This document shows, piece by piece, positions 7,082-13,707 of a stretch of 35,572 nt of DNA. The notes under the pieces were generated by a model. That model saw only the letters and a program-made list of their open reading frames with translations, searched no databases and was not told the origin of the DNA. The translations under genes were made by a program, and so were the position numbers. The number at the start of each line of letters is the position of its first letter. Position 1 is the stretch's first letter. The stretch is taken from IMG/VR virus record IMGVR_UViG_3300031722_000100, positions 1 to 35,572 of that record, one strand, 5' to 3'. The stretch comes from a virus.

Positions 7082-7912
7082 ATGCCTGATAATACTGCAT
7101 TATTACCCGTCGGCCGTTTACTTTGGGGTTCACTGTATACACCGCAACTCCAAACGGATGATAATAACCAACCCCGGCTAGATAGCACTGGAAAACAAGA
7201 AAGTAAATTTGTTTTTGCGGTTGCCATTCCTAAAATCCCCGGTACACCCTGGAATGTAACGCCATGGGGACAAATGATCTGGAATATAGGCGCGGCCGCC
7301 TATCCTGGTGTCATCAATACGCCCGCTTTTAGCTGGAAAATTAAGGATGGGGATTCAACCATACCAAACACCGTCGGAAAACGGCCATGCGATCAACACG
7401 GCCACCCTGGTAATTGGATCATAACAATGTCTCAATCATGGGCCCCGTTGTTATGTGATCTCAAACGCCAAATGTTAACTCAACCTGATGCTATCATGCC
7501 GGGGGATTTTGTAGCGGTTCAAGTTTCCGTAGCTGCCAATGTCATGAAGCCGGGGGCGCGTTCACATACGCCGGGGGTATTTATTAACCCGCTGGCGGTT
7601 GTTTTCGTTGGTTATCATCCTGACGGCCGTATAGTTAACACTATTGACGTAAACACCATTAACATTGAATCTCTGGTTATACCGCCCAACGTCGCGGCCG
7701 CACCGGTTATAACTACTCACCAAGTAAACGCTCCGGCCCCTATGCAAGCCCAAACCGCCGCTTCAATGGATCCACCGCCACCACCACCCGCCCCGCACCC
7801 TGCACCGCCACCGGCTAAACAAATGACGACCGCCGCTGCTTATACTTATGAACAGTACATTGCAAGCGGTTGGACTGACGACGCGTTACGGTTATCCGGC
7901 TTCATGATATAA
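7082..7912 (+). CDS. DUF2815-like single-stranded DNA-binding protein
   Basis: A 276-residue protein placed, as usual for DUF2815, between the DUF2800 nuclease and the polymerase. Its N-terminal 170 residues are beta-rich (GRLLWGSLYTPQ, KFVFAVAIPK, PGDFVAVQVSV, GVFINPLAVVFVGY), compatible with an OB-like ssDNA-binding fold. A flexible Ala/Pro linker including six consecutive prolines leads to a short C-terminal peptide, YEQYIASGWTDDALRLSGFM. This resembles the layout of SSB proteins, where a disordered tail ends in a partner-docking tip. It should coat ssDNA made by the helicase and nuclease. Confidence 0.72.
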   Translation: MPDNTALLPVGRLLWGSLYTPQLQTDDNNQPRLDSTGKQESKFVFAVAIPKIPGTPWNVTPWGQMIWNIGAAAYPGVINTPAFSWKIKDGDSTIPNTVGKRPCDQHGHPGNWIITMSQSWAPLLCDLKRQMLTQPDAIMPGDFVAVQVSVAANVMKPGARSHTPGVFINPLAVVFVGYHPDGRIVNTIDVNTINIESLVIPPNVAAAPVITTHQVNAPAPMQAQTAASMDPPPPPPAPHPAPPPAKQMTTAAAYTYEQYIASGWTDDALRLSGFMI

Positions 7913-7919
7913 TCTAATA

Positions 7920-7939
7920 GGGCAGGGTGATACCTGCCC
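7920..7939 (+). terminator. Stem-loop, possible weak terminator or attenuator before DNA polymerase
   Basis: GGGCAGG, a six-base loop and CCTGCCC form a 7-bp GC-rich stem, followed by GC and only four T. It lies in the 45-nt gap between the ssDNA-binding protein and polymerase genes and just before the AGGGG ribosome-binding site. It may be a leaky terminator lowering polymerase expression relative to the ssDNA-binding protein. Confidence 0.5.
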
Positions 7940-7957
7940 GCTTTTACAGGGGTTATT

Positions 7958-9856
7958 ATGGAAAATGATGTGCTAAATTATCCGTTAACAAAATGTTTTG
8001 ATATTGAAGTTTACCCAAATTATTTCTTATGTGCTTTTGACGATGGCCAATATTTTGAACGTTTTGAAAATGAGACATTGGATACTGTCGGGTTACTTGC
8101 TGCCCTTAAACAATATACCTTGATATCTTTTAACGGGATCTCTTACGACTTGCCAATATTAAAGCTCGCTCTAGCTGGTTGCACTAACGAACAATTGAAA
8201 GGGGCATCCGACGACCTTATCGTGTACGGGGTGTGCCATTGGGATTTATTAAGAAACTGGGGTATTAAGGATAATTTTAATTTAGATCATATAGACTTGA
8301 TCGAATTGCTACCGGGTCAAAATAGCCTGAAAATGTACGGGGGAAAACTGCATACTAAAACATTGCAGGATCTACCATTTAACCCGACAAATCGTTTAAA
8401 TTTTGTAGAAACTTTTTTACTTCGTGAATATTGTTACAACGATTTACGTATAACGCGGGAGGCTTACGAAAAATTCAAACCTCAAATAAAACTCCGCGCC
8501 GCTATGGGGGATAAATACGGCATGGATCTCCGGTCAAAATCTGATGCTCAAATTGCTGAATCAGTTTTCAAACATGAATTGAACAAAAAAACAGCTACGC
8601 CTAGTTACCCAGTCGGATTGGAGTTTTATTATCGCCCACCCGACTGGGTTAAATTTCACTCGCTCCCAATCCTAGAATTATTAACAAACCCTTTTGTTAT
8701 AAGTAAAAGCGGGGCGGTTGATCTTCCTAAAGCGTTAAGTGATTATGATTTAAAAATCGGATCAACCTGTTATCAAATGGGCATTGGGGGGTTACACTCA
8801 AAAGAAACTAATGTTAGTTATCATAAAACTGATACGCGGTCGTTAAAAGATTTTGATGTAGCCAGTTATTACCCCGCTATTATGATAAATAATGATATTG
8901 AACCGATCCAATTAAAAGGTGATTTTATGCCAATATATAGGGGTTGGCGTGATACCAGGATCACCGCAAAACATAGCGGCGATAAAAAACAAGCTGATAT
9001 GTTGAAAATCGTGCTTAATGGGACATTCGGTAAATTAGGCTCAAAGTATTCTATTTTCTACGCTCCAACCGAATTAATACAAGTTACGTTAACTGGGCAA
9101 TTAGCAATATTAATGTTAATTGAAACTCTCGAACTTTGTGGGATTTCGGTTATTTCGGCAAATACTGACGGAATAGTGTTAAACGTTGATAATGCAATGT
9201 TGTGGCTGGTCTACGATATCATTAAAAATTGGGAAAAATTAACCGGCTTTGAAATAGAAGAAACAGAATACACCGCCGTTTACTCCCGAGACGTTAACAA
9301 TTATATTGCAATTAAAACCGACGGATCCGTTAAGTTAAAAGGCTGTTTTGCGCCGCCTGAACCGGTTGGGGGTTCCTGGCCCTCACCGACGGCCAATATT
9401 GTTAATATTGCTATCATCGAATATTTAACTAATCAAACACCGATCGCTTTAACCGTTTATAACTGTAAAGATATCCGGCAATTTGTTTCGGTTCGCAAGG
9501 TTGCCGGATCCTGGGATGCTACAGGGCCGGGGGGCGGTTATTTCTCAAACTATCCACCGATCCCTAAAAAACCATCTAAAAAGCTGGCCGCGTCGTTGTG
9601 TGAACAATACGGGATAAACGACTATAACGATCTTTTAACGGCATTGGCGGCCCGTTATGAATATCTAGGTAAAGTCGTTCGTTGGTATTATTCAACCACT
9701 TCAACCGGCCATATTCAAACTAAAGCGGGTAATCTGGTTTCACTGTCTGAAACTTGCCGACCGCTGATGACATTGCCGGATTCATTACCGGCTGATCTGA
9801 ATTATAATTGGTACATTTCCACCGCCGCTAAAACAATTAATAGTTTTACTCAATAA
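7958..9856 (+). CDS. Family B DNA polymerase with 3'-5' exonuclease domain
   Basis: A 632-residue replicative DNA polymerase. Exonuclease motifs: Exo I F-D15-I-E17, Exo II F-N-G-I-S-Y-D, Exo III Y-C-Y-N-D. Polymerase motifs: A, D300-V-A-S-Y-Y-P306; B, K350-x3-N354-G-T-F-G358; C, A-N402-T-D404-G, where the usual D-T-D has become N-T-D. A K-L-K-G stretch follows motif C. Motifs A to B and B to C are each only about 50 residues apart, leaving no room for the TPR1 and TPR2 insertions of protein-primed polymerases such as that of phi29. Priming therefore more likely comes from the primase-helicase gene. The C-terminal 150 residues are not recognised. Confidence 0.85.
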   Translation: MENDVLNYPLTKCFDIEVYPNYFLCAFDDGQYFERFENETLDTVGLLAALKQYTLISFNGISYDLPILKLALAGCTNEQLKGASDDLIVYGVCHWDLLRNWGIKDNFNLDHIDLIELLPGQNSLKMYGGKLHTKTLQDLPFNPTNRLNFVETFLLREYCYNDLRITREAYEKFKPQIKLRAAMGDKYGMDLRSKSDAQIAESVFKHELNKKTATPSYPVGLEFYYRPPDWVKFHSLPILELLTNPFVISKSGAVDLPKALSDYDLKIGSTCYQMGIGGLHSKETNVSYHKTDTRSLKDFDVASYYPAIMINNDIEPIQLKGDFMPIYRGWRDTRITAKHSGDKKQADMLKIVLNGTFGKLGSKYSIFYAPTELIQVTLTGQLAILMLIETLELCGISVISANTDGIVLNVDNAMLWLVYDIIKNWEKLTGFEIEETEYTAVYSRDVNNYIAIKTDGSVKLKGCFAPPEPVGGSWPSPTANIVNIAIIEYLTNQTPIALTVYNCKDIRQFVSVRKVAGSWDATGPGGGYFSNYPPIPKKPSKKLAASLCEQYGINDYNDLLTALAARYEYLGKVVRWYYSTTSTGHIQTKAGNLVSLSETCRPLMTLPDSLPADLNYNWYISTAAKTINSFTQ

Positions 9857-9917
9857 TCAGTCTGTGTTGTAATTAATTCGCAGTAAAAAACTCAACTTTA
9901 AACTTTGGAGCATTAAA

Positions 9918-10253
9918 ATGAAAATTATCTCGTTAGTCTGTCTTTTGTTATCCCTGGCGGTTGTTTATGCGCCGGCCGACGCTCATAACGCCGCGTTTGA
10001 TTTCGGGGTCGCGTCCTCAGTTGGCTCCAATATCGCTGGCGGTTCAAATACGTCGGTATCGGTCAACGCCGGGGCGGGTATAAAAACAACCGCCGACGCG
10101 TTTAGGACCCCCCATGGCATCGCGTCCCAAACCATAACAACGACTCGTAGTTATGGGTCAAGTTTTGCGATCCCTGGGGCTTCGGGGGCTTTCGTTGGCG
10201 GCACGTTCGGCGGGTCTGAGGTTTCAGGTCACGTCGTTTATCCTATTAAATAG
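9918..10253 (+). CDS. Small secreted Gly/Ser/Ala-rich protein
   Basis: This 111-residue protein begins with a clear Sec signal peptide (MKIISLVCLLLSLAVV, cleavage probably after A-D-A at residue 22). The mature part is low in charge and rich in Gly, Ser, Ala and Thr, with short beta-strand-like runs such as GASGAFVGGTFGG. A GGAG ribosome-binding site precedes the ATG. It follows the polymerase gene in the early operon, so it would be exported early in infection. I do not recognise the family. A role in the periplasm or envelope, such as blocking superinfection, is speculation. Confidence 0.65.
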   Translation: MKIISLVCLLLSLAVVYAPADAHNAAFDFGVASSVGSNIAGGSNTSVSVNAGAGIKTTADAFRTPHGIASQTITTTRSYGSSFAIPGASGAFVGGTFGGSEVSGHVVYPIK

Positions 10254-10263
10254 GTTCGCCGCC

Positions 10264-10794
10264 ATGAAACATATTTATTTATTCGGATCATACTTTTTTG
10301 TCGCGGTTGTGATCGTTCTATCGCTATTCGGTAATGCTCACGCCGAACAACAAAGCAATTCAGCCGCTGGTAGTCAATCGGGAGCGGTTATCGTGCAGGA
10401 CTTTGGGCATAATGCCGCGTCTCCGGCTGTCGATCTGTCGCGGGCTGTTGGTACGGCTTACGCCCCGGCTATTCCTGGCTCCCTGATAACCTGTCAAGGC
10501 GGGGTATCCGTCGGTGCTGGCTTCGCTGGTGGCGCGTTCTCGTTGGGGCGGTCTATTGAATCGGATCCTTGCAACTTGCGCCAAAATGCCCAATTACTGG
10601 CTAACCTGGGGGATATGGAAGCGGCTCGGATCGTCATGTGTACGGATCCGATCATTCGGGCCGCTTACCTGTTAACTGATCGCCCTTGCCCCCAATCAAA
10701 CCCAACCATAAACGCGGCTAAAATCAAAGCTAAATCCCTTGAACGGTTGGCCGCGTTGCAAGCTCAATATGATAAGCGGTACGGGATAAAGTGA
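10264..10794 (+). CDS. Secreted protein with four cysteines in the mature part
   Basis: The open frame extends further upstream, but the ATG at 10264 starts a clear signal peptide (MKHIYLFGSYFFVAVVIVLSLFG, cleavage after A-H-A), giving 176 residues. The mature protein has an Ala/Gly/Ser-rich first half and a more ordered second half (CQGGVSVGAGFAGGAFSLGR, ESDPCNLRQNAQLLANLGD, MCTDPIIRAAYLLTDRPCPQ) with four Cys that could form disulfides in the periplasm. The end is helical and charged. I recall similar proteins in other podophages but no established function. It sits 10 nt after another secreted protein gene, and its stop overlaps the next start. Confidence 0.7.
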   Translation: MKHIYLFGSYFFVAVVIVLSLFGNAHAEQQSNSAAGSQSGAVIVQDFGHNAASPAVDLSRAVGTAYAPAIPGSLITCQGGVSVGAGFAGGAFSLGRSIESDPCNLRQNAQLLANLGDMEAARIVMCTDPIIRAAYLLTDRPCPQSNPTINAAKIKAKSLERLAALQAQYDKRYGIK

Positions 10795-10916
10795 ACGGGC
10801 TTATTTTTAAATTCGGATTATTAGGTGCTAAAAAGCGGCTTGATAATTATTACAAACTTCGCCGGTTACTCGGTAAACTAAAATACTATAAAAGGCTTAA
10901 TGATGAAAAAATATAA
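10791..10916 (+). CDS. Basic 41-residue microprotein
   Basis: A GTG start overlaps the stop codon of the secreted protein (GTGA), a usual arrangement for coupled translation. The product begins MNGLIFKFGLLGAKKRLDNY and is strongly basic, with many Lys, Arg, Leu and Tyr; it would form an amphipathic helix. It ends inside the start region of the next gene. Function unknown, and the call rests on gene packing and composition only. Confidence 0.45.
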   Translation: MNGLIFKFGLLGAKKRLDNYYKLRRLLGKLKYYKRLNDEKI

Positions 10917-11046
10917 TGATTTATTCGACGATTATGACACAACCCCCTCACCTAAATTAAAACGTCTTGTATGGACGTATATATTCATAATTGACGCGGT
11001 TATTTTCTCGATCATTGGGATCGGGATGTATAACCATTTATCTTAA
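10900..11046 (+). CDS. Single-pass membrane microprotein, 48 residues
   Basis: The ORF has a polar acidic N-terminus (YNDLFDDYDTTPSPKLKR) and one hydrophobic segment (LVWTYIFIIDAVIFSIIGIG), probably with the N-terminus in the cytoplasm. AAAAGG lies five bases before the first of two adjacent ATG codons. It is the last gene of the rightward operon, directly before the terminator. It could be an inner-membrane inhibitor or exclusion protein; nothing shows which. Confidence 0.6.
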   Translation: MMKKYNDLFDDYDTTPSPKLKRLVWTYIFIIDAVIFSIIGIGMYNHLS

Positions 11047-11051
11047 GCAAT

Positions 11052-11077
11052 AAAAAAGGGGCCATAACGGCCCCTTT
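11052..11077. terminator. Bidirectional intrinsic terminator between converging operons
   Basis: A run of six A precedes GGGGCC, a five-base loop and GGCCCC, then TTTCT; the A and T runs extend the stem. It lies between the end of the rightward operon (11046) and the end of the leftward late operon (11098) and can stop transcription from both sides. Confidence 0.9.
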
Positions 11078-11097
11078 CTAGTTTTACAACTTAGTTT

Positions 11098-12756
11098 TTA
11101 CTTATTCGCACCGGCCCCGGCAATGATGCGCGCTTTTAGAACTGCGTCGGCTGTTTCAACCGTCGGCGTATACGTTATCCGATCCATGGGAAAAGTTCCA
11201 TAATCCGGTATTGTCGCGCCGTTCAACAAGTATGTGCCAACTGATTTATTACCTAAGCCGACGTCGGTTGGGTAATAGTAATCGTGGTTAACTGTTATCT
11301 GCTTAATGCTACCAAGCGGTTCGTATATATTACCTTGACCATAATACGCGGCCCCCTGGCTGATCGCTATAGGGGATTCACTCCAATTAGCCGACGCGTA
11401 GTTATTCCACTCGTGAATTGTTGAACCTTTACTATGCGCCCTTGGGTTGCGTGATGTGCAGTTATCATACCAATTGTGATGTGAACTAATCCGGGTCGGT
11501 AACACCACCGTGTTTCCGGTATTATGTGACTCGCTACCCGTTAACACCGCTCGGCTATTCACCGCTTTGTAATGGTTCCAGCTTAACGTTACGCCTGTTA
11601 ATTCTGAGGTTGATCCATCAAGGCCGGTCGTTGAATGATTCCATACTGCAATAGGCTGGCCTGACGTACTACCTGAGGTCTGTCCGCTGAACGTATTATG
11701 ATCCACCCAAACGTTATAACTACCCCAATCTATCTGAACCGCGCTGCCGTCTGCGATATTATCCTTAAACGTCATGTTCTTAATAATAATGTTGGACTTA
11801 CCATTGGTATTGATCGACGCTCCTGTGATTGTTATATCTGCATCTTTACCGTCAAGTGTAACATTTCCGTTTTGCAAGTACATAAACGGGGAGGTTGCTG
11901 ACGCTGGCGGCATTGATATTATGGCCGTTAATCCTGGCGTAAACTTGATCGTACGCGCCCCGGCCCGGTTAATGTAATCATAAAGTGAATTAGTCCCGCT
12001 GTTTGCGCCGTTTGTTACCGTGTAAACTGTACCACCTGCGCCACCTGTTACATTCGCAACTTTGGCAAAACCTTGAATAGCATAATCATCAACTGCAACC
12101 GTATTATCAACTGTAACGTTAACATTGGCGCTTGTTGTAGTATTCCCGGCTGCATCTCTAGCTAATGCCGTTAATACGTGCGGCCCATCGGTTACGGTTG
12201 TTGAATCCCAAACAATGGCATAAGGTAACTGATGTTCTTCAGCTCCAATGTTAACACCGTCAAGCTTAAACTGTACGCCAACGACCCCGATATCATCCGT
12301 TGAAGTTACTGCTAAATTTACAGTGGATCCGGATAATGTCGATCCGGTCGTTGGTGCTGTTATTACCGACGTTGGCGGGGTGCGGTCAACAACAACAACT
12401 AAATGGTTGTTTGTTTCGTCATCCTCTGCAATTAATAACGTCGGATCTGCCCATGTGTCAAGGGTATAAGTTCCTGCCGGGATCGTATACAGGGGGACGC
12501 TTCCAATATTAACCGACGCTCCCGCTGCTAATACTTGCGTTACGCTACCATACGAACGCTCTACACCGTCAACATAATAACGCACGCTTATTTTTTGGCT
12601 TGGCGTGATCGCGGTCGTACCCACGTTTTTCAACGTCGCGCTAAATTTTTGCGTAGGTGCATCATAAGCGGTTGCTGTCACTATTAAATCAGGTCCGGCC
12701 ATGGCTACCAATGGCAAAAAACCCAATAAAGCAATAATTAATGTTTTACTTTTCAT
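11098..12756 (-). CDS. Secreted pectate lyase (PL1-like) with CARDB and Ig-like domains
   Basis: This 552-residue enzyme should cleave polygalacturonate by beta-elimination outside the cell. A Sec signal peptide (about 1-20, ending V-A-M-A) is followed by a CARDB-like adhesion domain (about 22-123), a bacterial Ig-like domain (about 128-216, from PPTSVITAPTTGS), and a parallel beta-helix lyase domain. PL1 marks are G-F-A then V-T-G-G-A-G-G, V-W-V-D-H (349-353), and R436-N-P-R-A-H before H-E-W-N-N-Y-A, matching the R-x-P-x-x-R region with the last Arg replaced by His. It lacks a head-binding domain, so it is not a tailspike. It is the last gene of the late operon, four bases after a holin-like gene. 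It is likely a host-derived cargo gene; substrate and activity are untested. Confidence 0.85.
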   Translation of the reverse strand: MKSKTLIIALLGFLPLVAMAGPDLIVTATAYDAPTQKFSATLKNVGTTAITPSQKISVRYYVDGVERSYGSVTQVLAAGASVNIGSVPLYTIPAGTYTLDTWADPTLLIAEDDETNNHLVVVVDRTPPTSVITAPTTGSTLSGSTVNLAVTSTDDIGVVGVQFKLDGVNIGAEEHQLPYAIVWDSTTVTDGPHVLTALARDAAGNTTTSANVNVTVDNTVAVDDYAIQGFAKVANVTGGAGGTVYTVTNGANSGTNSLYDYINRAGARTIKFTPGLTAIISMPPASATSPFMYLQNGNVTLDGKDADITITGASINTNGKSNIIIKNMTFKDNIADGSAVQIDWGSYNVWVDHNTFSGQTSGSTSGQPIAVWNHSTTGLDGSTSELTGVTLSWNHYKAVNSRAVLTGSESHNTGNTVVLPTRISSHHNWYDNCTSRNPRAHSKGSTIHEWNNYASANWSESPIAISQGAAYYGQGNIYEPLGSIKQITVNHDYYYPTDVGLGNKSVGTYLLNGATIPDYGTFPMDRITYTPTVETADAVLKARIIAGAGANK

Positions 12757-12759
12757 ATT

Positions 12760-12990
12760 TTAAAATCCAATTTTGTCAGTTGTTGCGGTTGTCATGTAAA
12801 TGTTAAGCCCACCAACGAACGCACCTAGCGCCGCCAAATTATCAGGGGTAACATACTGGGCTAACGTCGGGTTAAAAACCGCTATAAGCGGCCCCGCCGA
12901 TCCTACAAGCGTTAACACTTGTTGAACTTTTTTATATGTCGTTGGATTACTTACAGATACGCCTTTTTGTAAAACTGAAAATATACTCAT
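12760..12990 (-). CDS. Small membrane protein of the lysis cassette, possible holin
   Basis: The frame is open further upstream, but the ATG at 12990 has a strong GAGGAAAAA ribosome-binding site, giving 76 residues. Two moderately hydrophobic stretches (VLTLVGSAGPLIAVFN and NLAALGAFVGGLNIYMTT) could span the membrane as a hairpin. It lies between a holin-like gene and the pectate lyase gene, within the lysis region. I do not recognise the family exactly; a holin or antiholin role is inferred from position and hydrophobicity. Confidence 0.5.
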   Translation of the reverse strand: MSIFSVLQKGVSVSNPTTYKKVQQVLTLVGSAGPLIAVFNPTLAQYVTPDNLAALGAFVGGLNIYMTTATTDKIGF

Positions 12991-13028
12991 TTTTTCCTCT
13001 TTTTTGTCAAACGTTGATAAAATTATTC

Positions 13029-13250
13029 TCATCTTATATTTTCGCGCCGCTCAATTATCCGCGCAAGTATAGCATTGGTTTCCGCTTGTCGGCTATCTGC
13101 TACTTTTGTAGCTTCGGTGTAAGCTGCTAACCACTCAGCGCGCTCGCTTGAATGTAACTTGACTAGGAAATAAATAAATGCAAATAACGCGCCTATTATT
13201 AACCCGTTTAATCCAAATTGCGAAAAGCTCTCCGTTATGGAATTATCCAT
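13029..13250 (-). CDS. Holin-like protein: one membrane helix plus coiled coil
   Basis: This 73-residue protein has a single membrane segment (GLIIGALFAFIYFLVKL, about 16-32) followed by a charged helix (SSERAEWLAAYTEATKV onward) that looks like a coiled coil. The layout resembles the BhlA/UviB type of small phage holins. It starts four bases after the lysozyme stop, and the lysozyme has no signal peptide of its own, so a pore-forming partner is expected here. The start has AAGG nine bases upstream. Confidence 0.65.
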   Translation of the reverse strand: MDNSITESFSQFGLNGLIIGALFAFIYFLVKLHSSERAEWLAAYTEATKVADSRQAETNAILARIIERRENIR

Positions 13251-13253
13251 TTA

Positions 13254-13703
13254 TTAAACCTTTTTTAATAATAACTGGGCTTCAATCCGTCGCCTGTTTA
13301 TTAATCCATTGTTAACAACACTGGATACGCGGTTCCATTTTTTAATCTGTTCGGCCGCTCCGATCCAATCGCCCGCGTCGATTTTTTTTCTAAAAGTCGA
13401 ATAAATATACCCGATCCGCTTTTGATTTCCTAACCCAACATTAAAAATAAACGACGCAACCGCCGCTTGACGGGACTCATTCGCGGTTTCTAAAATAGGG
13501 GATAACCTGACGGCATCGGCTAACGCTTCGGCTGCCCTTCGGTTTAGTTCGCTATCTGCTTTTTCTTGCGTCCATTTAACGCCCTTTTTAATGTCCGGAC
13601 CGGTGCAACCTACGCCCACCGTCCAAACGCCGCCTTGATCTTGATAGGCGGTTAATTTGCACCCCTCCCATCGTTTTAGATGTTCAATCAATATAGTGTT
13701 CAT
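13254..13703 (-). CDS. GH24 lysozyme (T4-like endolysin)
   Basis: This enzyme cleaves peptidoglycan for host lysis. Taking the ATG at 13703, just after the tailspike stop (13708), gives 149 residues with the catalytic triad at E13 (R-W-E-G), D22 (Y-Q-D) and T28 (V-W-T-V-G), the same spacing as E11, D20 and T26 of T4 lysozyme. The ORF could begin up to 16 codons earlier (13751), but those residues would overlap the tailspike gene and precede the usual N-terminus of the family. It has no signal peptide, so release needs a holin, found just downstream. Confidence 0.9.
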   Translation of the reverse strand: MNTILIEHLKRWEGCKLTAYQDQGGVWTVGVGCTGPDIKKGVKWTQEKADSELNRRAAEALADAVRLSPILETANESRQAAVASFIFNVGLGNQKRIGYIYSTFRKKIDAGDWIGAAEQIKKWNRVSSVVNNGLINRRRIEAQLLLKKV

Positions 13704-13707
13704 AATG

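Noticed and set aside
11098-12756. Pectate lyase as a virion tailspike depolymerase
   Set aside because: It has a Sec signal peptide and no head-binding domain, and a separate tailspike with a P22-type head-binding domain exists.
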